Source: Phoma sp. XZ068 (lineage: Eukaryota > Ascomycota > Dothideomycetes > Pleosporales > Didymellaceae). From it: a stretch of 64,000 nucleotides of DNA. Where the stretch lies: assembly GCA_004835665.1 (NCBI GenBank), contig RBKR01000019.1, forward strand, positions 124,001 to 188,000. Reading direction: 5' to 3'. Positions 1-10,841 of the stretch are shown piece after piece (position 1 is the stretch's first letter; every line of letters begins with the position of its first letter). The translations under genes and the position numbers were made by a program. The notes under the pieces were generated by a model, which saw nothing but the letters and a program-made list of their open reading frames with translations, searched no databases and was not told where the DNA came from.

Positions 1-1113
1 ACTACTGTTGTGGGTACAGTACGCCAATAGACGCACCGGCACCACTCGGTAACGCTTGAGCTCCTGGCTGCAGCAAGCACCAAGCCAGCTGCTCGCTCAC
101 CCAACAAAGTTGCGCGCGGACTCACAAGTGTAACCAAGAAGCAGACACTGCAGGAACCTGAAAGTCCTACAAGCTTCACTGTACCTGACAGAGATCTGCA
201 CAACCACCAGACGGTAAGCCGGAGGGCGCCGAGCCAAAGAACTCCTTCACCAAGACACCAAGACTCCAAGCACTGGCTCTGCGCCGACGCGTCACGCTCA
301 AGAAAGCTAAAGCCACGATAACGCAAAGTCTTCACAGCCACAGATCTCATGGTCCCTTTGTTTGTAGAGTTTGGGAGGCGAGACATGCGCGCATCCTGCG
401 AACGCTCAGCACGGCGTGGCCGAATCCTGCCGCTTACACATCTTATTCCCGCCTTCGCCGAGCCAACCACACGCAGCAGAGACCGTTGCTTGGCAAAGCG
501 CGCAACGTAGTGGAACATTGTCTGGGAGATAATTGCAGGGCCGTAGTGTGAGCAGGTGGCTGAGGGGTAGTTGCAGAAGATCAGCGGGCGTTGAGTAATG
601 TGTGCATTGTGTGCATGATAACTGGCTGCAAAAGAGGACGCTGACGATTAGATGAGGCTGTGTGTCGACGAGTTAAGGACATGACCGAGGAGGCTCCAGA
701 TACGCGGTGATGCTGTGGTGTGGTGCACGAGGTCGTTGTTGTGGGACCCCTGGTTCACCGGTGGGTAAGCCCGTGCTACGAACCCAGGGTCCCTTGGGAC
801 TCAGACATCCTCCAATATTGCTTTTTGTGACAGTCAGTCGTGCAACAATGAACAGTAAAGGTGAGAAATCACATAGGGGAACTCGGAGGAACGGATTCGT
901 AGAGTTGAATATTGGCATTTCATACATTTCGTAAATCAATCGCATCATACATCATCATCCTCAGGGTATTAAGCCCATAAACCTTCGCGATATATACAAA
1001 ACAATCAACATTATCGCTTCAACGCATCATCATTTTTGGCCGAACCAATGCAAACCCCAGCCTTCATGCAGGTTCCCAATAGATGCAAGATCCCGCTGCA
1101 CCCCAGCAAGAAA
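1..1113. other. Intergenic, no gene recognised
   Basis: About 1.1 kb downstream (3') of the Zn2Cys6 regulator. I see no conserved coding pattern on either strand. The only structure is an imperfect inverted repeat, positions 743-753 with 784-793 (10 paired bases, one bulged C, spacer of about 30 nt). The final 150 bases before 1114 are AT-richer and probably include the 3' UTR of the regulator. Confidence 0.5.
743..793. repeat. Imperfect inverted repeat
   Basis: GGGACCCCTGG (743-753) pairs with CCAGGGTCCC (784-793) with one bulged base. Intergenic, no adjacent gene closer than 320 bases. Confidence 0.4.
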
Positions 1114-3720
1114 TCATATGACAATATACTCCCCATCAACGCGATCCATAGCTTTTCTCCACCGGAACGCCTGTTGCAATGTACCAAAAGGACCCCGGCG
1201 TGCGCCCTGCATGTCGCCGTCGACCCACTCGTCATCGTCCTGCCAGACGCGCTCAAGCACTTCAAGACCACTGAGGTTGTTGAAGAATCCACTCTCACGT
1301 TGGATTTCGACGCAGCGTTGTCGCACGACAGCGCGGTGCTCAGGGTCTACGCACTCAGTGCCGACGATAAAGAGGGGCCAGAGTAAAAATTTGTTAACGC
1401 AGCTTGTGATGCCGATCTGTGAGATGTGATAGAGGCCTTGCGCGACGAGGTTCTGGAAGTTGAGTGCGCCGGCAGGCAATGTCGGGTGAGCAAGGCGTTC
1501 AATGTAGAGAAGCGCCGCGTAACGGAAGCTCTCACTGATGTGGAGGAGTGCTGCATCGTTGGGAGACATGGCGAGCATCGATGATGTTGCGTCGCAAGAG
1601 TCGGCAGCGTTCTCACCAGGCGCGCCAAACTCCCACTCCTGAAGGCGGATGCGCACATCATTCCACTCAACCCAGAATGGAGAGCGGGGGTCATCCCGCG
1701 CTGAAGCGAAGGGATCGTTGAACTCGACGATAGGTGTGCCCCAGCCGTTGCCATCAATATGGTCAAAGTTGAAAGAGTAAAAGTCGTTGACCTTCTTAGG
1801 TCGTGGAGATGATCGTGGTGTGTCGTCATTTTCGCGTACAGGTCGGTTCTGGCTTAGTAGGTTGAGCCTTCCAAGTCGAGCAATAAGCTTGAACAGTCGT
1901 CCTTCGCAGCCGGAGTGGTGCTCCAGCGCGCCAAGGTTGGCAGTGAGGTTCATCATGTCCAGCGAGTCGCCACGAACTTCGATCTCACGGTCGTTGACAG
2001 CAGCTGTCATGACATCAAACCAAGTAAAGAACAGCTCGATCCATCCAACAAACTCTGACTGGACGGTTCTGTCTCGCATAGCAAGTAGCTTCTGAACTCC
2101 TGCTAGTTGAGTCTTGAATTTTGTAAAGCCCGAGTCGCAGACGTGGAAGAGACAGAGAATAAGAAGAGTTGCTAGTACCGAGTCGTCCTGCGAGCCGTTG
2201 ATGTCGACTAGCTTCCTATTCAGTAGCACTATAGACTGGGCCTTGTAGTGCTTCTCCTCGCTGGTTGGCTCGCCGTGCATCTCCCGTAGTTCTTGTGTTG
2301 TCATTTGCGAGTACGCGTGCTGGGGGATGAGGCGGTAGTCTCCAGGTGCGCTTAACCGACGGCCCTCCAGGCCTCCGCGCATGCGCATGTTGTTTGTCGC
2401 TAACGCAGCGATAGCGTTCTGGAGTTCTTCGTTCTCCATGGCCAAATGTATGATATGCATCCGGTATGGATTCGAGGGGCCATCAAAAGCCACCAGTACC
2501 GGGCATATAAATTTGTCGTAGTAGTCCATGAGGAATAGCATCCGAGGGGAAAGGGGCGAAGCGATGGCAAGACTCTGAGGAATAGATGTGGTGAGCGAGA
2601 GTACGTCGAGAGACAGGGGACCGGAACCGTAAGAAGACATAGACGTACCCTCCGAAGGAAGAAAGGAGAAAGCTGGCTGATGCAACGCAGTATAACTCGA
2701 GCTAACGTCCCCTTCCCCAAACACATCGTGAAACACAACAGGACCCATGCTCTGCTGTGCTGAGCTCACCTCGACATAGTCCTGGAGGCTTTGATCTGAG
2801 CTAACGCTGGAGCTCATGTCATCAGCCATGGGCAACGATCGCGGAGCCTCATGGAAGAAGCTGTCCATGGAGCCCATCTGTGCCTGGTCGTAGGAAGGCA
2901 TTGGTGAATATCGTGGAATCGCAGGGTCCGCAAAAGGGAACTCGTCGGCAGGGGTATGCGGGTACTCCCCAGGCGATGGGAAGTCGCTGTCACTATATGT
3001 GCCGAGTGACGCAGTGGAGGCTGAAAGGCCACCCTCGTCGAAAGGCAAATGTATTGAGGTGTGTAACCTCTGTAGGGGTCCTCTGCTGAGATGAGACGGT
3101 CTCCTCATCTTGGAAGCAAGTGGGTGGTGCATCATATCGAAATGCTCTCCAGGTGATTGCATGTGAAATCCAAGTGGCGTGGAAGGTGAAGGGATTGGGA
3201 TCGGGCTTGTAGGGCCAAAATACTGGTATTCTTGAGGGGCCGAGTATATGCTGCCGGGGCTCATGGGACTTGTGGGCGAGTGGATACCAAAGTCAACGCT
3301 GGCCCGGCTGTTGAAGCTGGAGGAGTGATGGCTGGCACTGCTGGAGTTATTTGTTGCGGAGGTTGAAGCTGTTGACTGGACTTTCGAGTTTTGTGTTGTT
3401 GTGGTGGTCGTCGTCGTAGTAGATGGGGATTTCGCAATTGGTAGTGACATGCCTCGAAGCTTTCCACGGCTGGCGACTCCCACTCCCCAGGTTAGAGTTG
3501 TACGGTACCCAGTGCACTCCTTGCCGATCTCGACACATTGTCCACAGTACGGTCGTCTTCGATCACATTTTACGGAACGCTTTTTGCAGGAGAAGCAGTC
3601 CTCGGTAGCACCAGTGGCCGGTGCTCTTCTTCTCCTCTTCTTGGGTGCGGCAGCTGCGTTGTTGCTGTCATCCACCTTCTTGACCTCAATAGGCTGAGTG
3701 GTAGGCGAAGCGACAGCCAT
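1114..3720 (-). CDS. Zn(II)2Cys6 fungal transcription factor
   Basis: Single-exon gene for an 868-residue nuclear regulator. The binuclear zinc cluster is complete near the N-terminus: Cys42, 45, 52, 59, 62 and 69 with CX2CX6CX6CX2CX6C spacing, preceded by a basic KKRRRR nuclear-localisation-like stretch. The linker after the cluster (LTWGVGVASRGKLRG) is typical of a large filamentous-fungal subfamily. A long Ser/Pro/Thr-rich region follows, with a run of nine Thr near residue 103. From about residue 390 the pattern resembles the Fungal_trans_2 middle-homology region. The start is the first ATG in frame, just before the zinc cluster. No target genes can be inferred; its neighbours on both sides are gene-poor stretches. 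Confidence 0.9.
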   Translation of the reverse strand: MAVASPTTQPIEVKKVDDSNNAAAAPKKRRRRAPATGATEDCFSCKKRSVKCDRRRPYCGQCVEIGKECTGYRTTLTWGVGVASRGKLRGMSLPIAKSPSTTTTTTTTTQNSKVQSTASTSATNNSSSASHHSSSFNSRASVDFGIHSPTSPMSPGSIYSAPQEYQYFGPTSPIPIPSPSTPLGFHMQSPGEHFDMMHHPLASKMRRPSHLSRGPLQRLHTSIHLPFDEGGLSASTASLGTYSDSDFPSPGEYPHTPADEFPFADPAIPRYSPMPSYDQAQMGSMDSFFHEAPRSLPMADDMSSSVSSDQSLQDYVEVSSAQQSMGPVVFHDVFGEGDVSSSYTALHQPAFSFLPSEGTSMSSYGSGPLSLDVLSLTTSIPQSLAIASPLSPRMLFLMDYYDKFICPVLVAFDGPSNPYRMHIIHLAMENEELQNAIAALATNNMRMRGGLEGRRLSAPGDYRLIPQHAYSQMTTQELREMHGEPTSEEKHYKAQSIVLLNRKLVDINGSQDDSVLATLLILCLFHVCDSGFTKFKTQLAGVQKLLAMRDRTVQSEFVGWIELFFTWFDVMTAAVNDREIEVRGDSLDMMNLTANLGALEHHSGCEGRLFKLIARLGRLNLLSQNRPVRENDDTPRSSPRPKKVNDFYSFNFDHIDGNGWGTPIVEFNDPFASARDDPRSPFWVEWNDVRIRLQEWEFGAPGENAADSCDATSSMLAMSPNDAALLHISESFRYAALLYIERLAHPTLPAGALNFQNLVAQGLYHISQIGITSCVNKFLLWPLFIVGTECVDPEHRAVVRQRCVEIQRESGFFNNLSGLEVLERVWQDDDEWVDGDMQGARRGPFGTLQQAFRWRKAMDRVDGEYIVI

Positions 3721-6700
3721 GTTGGAGGCAATGAAGAATGATGGTTGGTACAGGTGCTAACAATGTTGCATCTGTTGGCAAGGTATTGAGTAAGGTGTAT
3801 GTAAGAAAGATAGACAAATGGACGAGGGGCAATTCTCAATGGAGCATAGAGAGGCGCATCAAGGTGGGTAAGTATTATTTGGCTCACGACGGGTAAGGGT
3901 AAGGAGCTTGGTCCCCCAGTGTGATAAGGTCAGGGCCTCTAGTGAGCAGGGGGGTCGGTGTGCCAAGAGTAAGGATGCAAAAGACCGCGGCAGACTGGAC
4001 GCTAGGATATTATGAGCGGAGGGAGGTCATCTTGAGATGTGCATGAAGCTTGAAGCCTGCAGCGAGTCGGCCAGGTGCCCGCATGTTCGAAGCAGCCGCT
4101 ACGAGGCTTTGGTCTGTGGCAACCCCTACCGCACCCCACACACGGACGGCGAATTGCAGTCCCGAGTGGATTGTTGGTCGGGTTACATCGTGGAAAAGGT
4201 GTTGCACCCCGGTCAGAAGCTTGGATTGTGGATGGCGACAGTGGTTCGCCTGCAGGACGGAGAAGGCTGGACGCCACGAACTGTCCACCAATCAGTACTC
4301 GCGCTGGGTACGATCTGCTACCGGCTACTAGCCTCGGAGCAAGTGACAACTTCAGCCATTCAGAGCTTGTGTCGAGTACGCTGGTAGGGAAGCGCTCAAG
4401 GGCTTGCTCGGCTGACGAGCTTCTGCAAAGCTACCGCTGATAGCGTCAGGTCCGCCGTGATCAAGATGTGGGCGCCAACGAATGACCAGCTAGCAAGTGG
4501 TCAACGGAGCCGACCGAGGCACCGTTTCGAAGCTGCACCGAAGCTGTGTAGAAGATAGCAGCGCCTGATGCTCACCACTTGGAGGGCGCAGCGCAAGCCG
4601 CCCGCTGTAAAGCATCTGCCAAGCTGAAAGCCTTCCGGGAGAGCAAGGCAAGGTTAAAAAGACGGCTGCTCTTGACCATCGTCGACCACCCGCGCGAAAG
4701 CACGGCCGCTGATTTTCGCGAGGTGAGGATCTCTGCAGCCATGCTGGCGGTGGTCGCGAACGTGGTGCAATCTGCGTGAGGATGCACGCGAGCGGCAGCA
4801 CGCGCGAACAGATGTTGAGCGATGCACCAAATATCCAGATGAGGATATTGCGATGACATCGAGGGGCTGCGGGCACCAGCAGGATTGATGCGGACGATGC
4901 ACGCAAGGCATGGGGATGCCAGTCGCTCGTCTGCCAACGATGTCAGTCGCCCGGCCCTGCGTGTGCTGTTGTCTGCTCCGCAAAACCTCTTGGCGAACCG
5001 ATCCCTTGGGTTTTGCTGACTTGATAACAGCCATACGGGCCTGATGTGAACGAGATATGACCATAGCAACTTGTGCACGCAAACCGCGCCCCCACTCGAC
5101 GCTTTTGGCGCCAGCAGCAGTGGCTGCGCAGGAACAGCGTCACTGCTAGGGGCGCGCACTGCCTGCTGTCGTTGCAGACCTCGCACTCCTGAATTGTCTC
5201 AAGTCCCTTAAACGGTTTGCTACTGCCGTGGCTCCGCCCGACGATCTCTGATCTAGCAGCCAATGCCCGCAGTCTCACTCCGCTGCTCACGGGTGTCTAG
5301 GCGGTGCTCATCTCCTGTTGGTGAACAGCTGATTCTACGCATCCCTGGCGCATGGCTGCCCTAACCGTGCCTAACACCAATCTCCATCACAACGGCGTGT
5401 TTAGCTGCGCCATCTCAGAACCTTCTTTCGGCTCGCTCCACTGGCCGCTGAAATGAAGCGCTGGTTTTCCGCTTTGGTGCTCGTGCACGTGCCGGTAAAG
5501 CCAAGGGCCACTCGCATCGGCCTGAGGTACTACTTTGGCGCCTCGTGTATGCTGCGGTGCAGCTCCACCCACTCAGCAGTTTTTCTGAGGTAACAAGCAC
5601 TCCAACATGTCCCGTCAGGAGGCACATCATGTCTACTAGACAAGGTATTTTCCCCAGGCGTCCTGCTGCTAGCCGTTTGTACCTGGAGAAGTCTCACCTA
5701 ACGGCACTGGCGCACTCAGGTGTGCGCGGGGTAAAGCCCAAAGTCTGGGGAAAGAAGAGCCCTGCCGGCCATGTTACTCCAGAAGCTCTCAATGCTCTTC
5801 TCGAAGCAGTCTACAGACTTAGGATTGGATGTACCTTGCGTGCTTGCCACGACGGGAGGAGTCGCCCTTGGACGCGGAGCCTACCCTCACAGAGTTTGGC
5901 TCCATGTGAGCCTCACGGGGTTATGTCGGCAGCCGCTGATGACTTGGGATGCCGACGTACGCAATGAAACAGAATGTTCGCCGTTGCCGATATTCCTTAT
6001 CGTGGTCTGGACAAAGATCTCGGACGTTCACTTAGATTACCAGACTTGCCACGATCAAATGACGATCGAAAGCTCTGGACAAATTACTAGATTCATGCTG
6101 TGTGGAGACCCACGCAGATATTTCGTAGCGAGGCCAAACGCGCCGCGGACGGATCCTGAATCTGACCGAAGCAATTTTGCCGGCATTACTCAAGAGTGTT
6201 TCGAGTCACTGCGCGGAGCCGCGTTCTCATCTTGCCAACTATCCGGCCTGATGTCAATAACATGCCAGTTCTTGACCGAGGCACACGACTGCATGTAGGA
6301 TGCTCTCCGGTATCGAGAGCATTTGTTGGGGGTCTCGTAAATGGGCTCGAAATTGAATGTGCGAGCTGCCGGGTTATCACAAGCCCGCTCTCCGGCGTTA
6401 TGGCAGCGAGAGCTATTTTTGCACCCCACAAATTGGTCTAAGATTTAGGGGAGGTCCGCGGACAGCCTTGCACTTAGCGTCGATACTGGACCACTGTTGA
6501 GCGTATTTGGTGGTTGGACACGAGGGCAAACGCGCGACGAGACACAGTTGGTTCTGCCAGCGAAAGAGCGGTCAACGTACCCGGAGGCTTCATGATTCTG
6601 ACGATGTCAGTCAAAGTCTGTGCTGCCGCATATGACGGAAGCTAGTGGATGTCGACATGCGAAGAATCCATTGGGTGCTTCGACAGGCACATGCAAATGG

Positions 6701-7265
6701 CCTCTGTAAGCAAAGTTTGCGCCAGCCTTCTCTAGGCTAGGACTTGGCTTGGTGGCTTATGTAACCTTTAAGCTTCAATTGACGGCAAGTTGTCAAGGAA
6801 ACTGCAGAACTTGCTCTTTCGTACCTTGACTTGCAGCGCACAATTGGTTTCGTGATTGCTTTCTGAGGTTGAAAATGCCAAGCGCTATCTTTTGTCCATG
6901 ACATTGGTACGCGGTACCGAATGCTTAACTAGCCTGCAACAGCGTGTACGTGCCCTCGCACAAGACTGCCGAAATCTGGGGAAAGGGAGCACTGTTGAAT
7001 CCGCCTGTGCCTTCCAATCAGCCAGATTCCATTGTGTAACAGTTTGTTCGGATGCATTGTTGATGCTGTCGGCTGTTGAAGGTTCAAGGAAGGTCCCAAC
7101 TCACGGTTCCTGGCGAACGCGGTCCAAGCTCCCTCGGCTCAAGCAGCCCTTCCCCACATCCTGCGTCAATAGCTTCGCGACAGCTCTCACCACCACGCTA
7201 TTACCCCAGACTGCTGCCGCACCCAAGCTTCAATTGCCCTGCTTGCGCCGTGATTACCCCCGCAA
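3721..7265. other. Gene-poor 3.5 kb stretch
   Basis: Between the regulator start and the HMG-CoA lyase start I recognise no gene. Several open frames of 140-205 codons occur on both strands (for example 4572-5186 minus and 5771-6298 plus), but they overlap one another, show no domain pattern and have no supporting splice structure. The first few hundred bases would be the promoter and 5' UTR of the regulator. The last few hundred, with a pyrimidine-rich stretch at 7140-7260, would serve HMG-CoA lyase. Confidence 0.5.
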
Positions 7266-8421
7266 ATGTCGTCCAAGTTCATTTGCCTGCGTTCCGCGCG
7301 TCTCGCTGCACGTCACCCGTGTCATCGCAGGACCTTCGCTTCCGCCGCCGCTAGCCGTGATGCTGTGCGCATTGTAGAAGTCGGACCCAGAGATGGGCTG
7401 CAGAACGAGAAGAAGGCGATACCTCTGGCTACCAAGATAGAGCTGGTCGAGAGGCTGGCGCGTACTGGGCTGAGAACCATCGAGGCAGGTTCATTCGTGT
7501 CGCCGAAATGGACACCTCAAGTAGGTCGAGAGCTCGTGGAATGCTGTGGCGTGATGCTGATGGCTGCAGATGGCAAACTCGTCAGAAATCCTCGAACACG
7601 TCCTCCGTAACACACCTCAGTCTCCGGTACCAATAACATACCAATGGCTCCTTCCAAATGCAAAGGGTCTCGAAAACTTTCTCAAGATGTGGAACACCCA
7701 GTCATCCACAGGCCAAGACGCATACCCAACACCGCCGCCTTCGCCAGGGCTGAATGAGGAGCAAGCATCAAGCTCAGCCGGCGCACCAGTTCACGAGATC
7801 TCAATCTTCACCGCAGCCACCGAGACATTCACACAGAAAAACACAAACTGCTCGATAGCAGAGTCCCTGCAACGATTCGAGCCCATCATGTCCAAGGCAA
7901 AAGAGCTGGACCTGAAGGTTCGAGCATACATCTCTGTGGCACTCGGGTGCCCATATGAAGGACCAGACGTGGATCCACACAAGGTAGCAGAGCTGGCAGT
8001 GAACCTGTTAGAAATGGGCGCAGACGAGATTTCGGTGGCAGACACTACCGGTATGGGCACTGCGCCGAAGACTGCAGAGCTTCTGAAGACTCTAAACGCC
8101 GCTGGCATTGACAAGCACGACCTGGCGTTGCACTTCCACGACACATATGGAATGGCTCTCGTGAACTCGGTGGTAGCTCTCGAGCACGGCATTCGCACTT
8201 TTGATGCAGCAGTAGGTGGACTTGGAGGCTGTCCATACAGCCCAGGTGCGACTGGCAACGTTGCTACTGAAGATCTGGTGCACCTATTCCACAGCTTGGG
8301 CATGAAGACCGGCGTAAGTATGGAAAAGCTTTCGGAGATTGGTGAATGGATCTCGGCCGAGCTTGGAAAGTCGAATGAGAGCAGCGCTGGAAAAGCTACG
8401 TTAGCACAGATGCGAAAGTGA
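7266..8421 (+). CDS. Hydroxymethylglutaryl-CoA lyase, mitochondrial
   Basis: Cleaves HMG-CoA to acetoacetate and acetyl-CoA in leucine catabolism and ketogenesis. Two exons, 7266-7520 and 7570-8421, joined by a 49-nt GT-AG intron in phase 0, giving 368 aa. The first 30 or so residues are rich in Arg, Ala and Ser with no acidic residue, fitting a mitochondrial presequence. The active-site loop VGPRDGLQNE (Arg42, Asp43) is present, as are the metal-binding HFHDTYG motif and the family signature around GLGGCPYSPGATGN with the catalytic Cys. The residues joined across the intron (SPKWTPQ / MANSSEILEH) match the family's expected order, which fixes the splice site. Compared with animal enzymes there is an extra Pro/Ser-rich insertion of about 25 residues soon after the intron. 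Confidence 0.95.
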
Positions 8422-10841
8422 GCGTAGTAAATGACGAATATAGCTCACTGCACGATCAAACAAAGCTTCGCAACGCCTCTCCCGTTTCACTCATCCTGCA
8501 CATGAAGTTCCTGCTAGGATAACAACCCTCAGCGCATGAACCGCCGGTGCGAGTTCCTGTGGTCGTAACCGTCGCATCATTGGTGGGTATGAACAGTGTT
8601 GACGTGCGTCACAGCCTCGTCCGCGATTTCCTTCGTCGTAGTCGTCAGGGTCACTTCTCACTTTCTCGTCCCATGGCGCCTTCCTTCTTCACTTACCAGC
8701 TGGGCGGCTCCTCACCATCGTGGGGTAGTCAATACGTTTCCAGTGTCCTGATACTGTGACCAACCTCTGCGTTTGTCGTCCGTATGTAATGAGAGACTTG
8801 CATACGGCTTTGGCAAGAAGTATCTCAAATACAACAGCTTGAAACTGAACAAGCATAGCAACCTGACTTTCCAGCTTTGGTTGGTGGATACGTCACTGTT
8901 TGTCTCTGCTCGTTGACGATTGAAAAGAGCGAGACCAGCAAAGTGTTGAACTGGCATATGCAAAGAGAGAGAGTCGTGCCATACGAGAGCGATACAAGAT
9001 TTGTTGATCCTGCATTTTGCCATGAAGACCTCAAAATAAACTTTACTGCGTTTCACACGGAAGTCGGCCGGACAATGATACTCAAGTAACCGATGTTAAA
9101 ACTTCCCGAACAACTATTTGCGTGGTTTTCCGTCTCTAGCGCAAGATATCAGTTTAAACCAAATCCGCTAGGTCATGCTCCTCAATAATATGCTCGCTCA
9201 GTATATGGCCAGCATGAGGAGAACCCAACATGGCGGAAGATTCTATCTCGCCATTAATTCCCTTGTCTACCATTGATCTCCTTCAGATCTTATCGTATTG
9301 TCCTAATCTTGCTCTCTTGTCTCGAAAATGACGCTAGTGGTACTTTGGCTATTGACTATCTATCAATTGAATATATTGCTGACCCACCTGAAGCCCAATA
9401 ACATGTCCACTTAGGTATTGACAATATCTTTCAGCACACCGCAGCGCTAACTAAAGCAAATCGCCCACCATGTATGCTGGCCCAGCAGAGGAGCAGAGTG
9501 CTATGTTCCGCCTCCTTCAAGCTGGAATCTTCTTCCGCGGAGGAGACAATCGTGACACATGGATAGTCCCAGGAGCTCTACATTCTGGCCCGAGAAGCGC
9601 TGGATAACACCGGTAGTCGATAATCGAGAAAAAAATCGGTAATAGTACGCCAAGGACAAGAGATGGAATCGGTCAATATAGGAGGAGTGTACAACCTCAT
9701 TCAAGGACTGTGGAGATCGATTACAAAAATTGCGTGCGGTCACGAGTTCGTGGATAGTAGTGATAGTTACAGCTTTGAGGTTGTTCTGCTTGCGATACAT
9801 CTTCGGCATCAACTGAAGTTTGGTTTTCGAAGACAGAAACGTACACTGCTGCAACTGAGAAGCAAACCTAGCCAGACCCAGAACGTGTATTATAGTTAAA
9901 GTTGGCGGTTTTGTTCCGATTGACAATGTATCTTAGAAAGCTACGGTTCTGATGAGTTATATTGTTCCCACGCTGCTGGTAAGTAAGAATCCAAACCTCA
10001 CCGACGAGTTCAACGCATATATTTGAGTAAGTAGTCCGATCTTCTCCATGGGCGATCTTCCCAAGATTGAAGCAATGTTAGAGACTCATTGTACATATGG
10101 CCCATCACGTGCAAAGTGAAATTGATTATGGTAACGTATTTGACATTTATTACACGCTCGTATTAATCGTACTTGTCCCTGAGGCCCATCCTCGGACGCT
10201 CCCTCCCATAACCAAACGCCGGCTAGGCCGGCCAGCTCCTACTAATCGATAGACACAATCGCCATCTGGATATCCGGTCCAACTAAGTGCTTGTGCAGAC
10301 ACACGAAAGCAGCACGCGCTTTTGGTGATATATTTCGAAAAAATGATGGGAGAATGTGGTAGATGAGTGATGACAAACACCGTACGTAGTACTGGACAGT
10401 CTAGTGGCGGATGATGCTAATGTTCAAGCGATCGCTGTGACTTCGAGCATTGTTGATGGCAGCATTGTCATAGCATCGCAGGCTGATATCGTAGACTCAA
10501 GCGCACTGATCATCCAGAAGGCAAGCATAGCTCAAGCGAGGTTCAGCAGATACGCGCACTAAGTGACGAAATCGGTATGAAAATCCAGTTGGAGCAGCGA
10601 GTCAAGCAATCCATATACGAGGTCGACGTAGGCGTAGTCATCGTGTAAGCATCGCATCGCAGTGCAAGTCAGCGGCGATCAAAGCGTTATCGTGGTCCGC
10701 ATATCAAGAAATGTCGAGAAAATCCAGAAAGTCGGGTATAGTCATGCCACGCGAAGCATAGTCCAAGCATCGATCATGCAAGCAAGCAAGCATCAAGCGG
10801 CGGTCTCAGCATCATGTGCATGATCACGGACGGGATGCAGC
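8422..10841. other. Gene-poor 2.4 kb stretch
   Basis: No gene recognised between HMG-CoA lyase and the KH-domain gene, which end towards each other. The interval is visibly AT-richer than its surroundings, especially at 9090-9480 and 9900-10150, and open frames are short (142 codons at most). Close to the KH gene, 10640-10800 is rich in AAGC and GCATC words. A decayed mobile element is possible but I found no terminal repeats and no convincing protein similarity. Confidence 0.45.

Noticed and set aside
4572..5186. 204-codon minus-strand frame in the gene-poor stretch
   Set aside because: Overlaps several other open frames on both strands, no recognisable motif and no intron signals; chance frame in GC-balanced DNA is the simpler view.
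6856..7377. 173-codon frame overlapping the HMG-CoA lyase start
   Set aside because: Out of frame with the lyase, overlaps its presequence and shows no conserved features.
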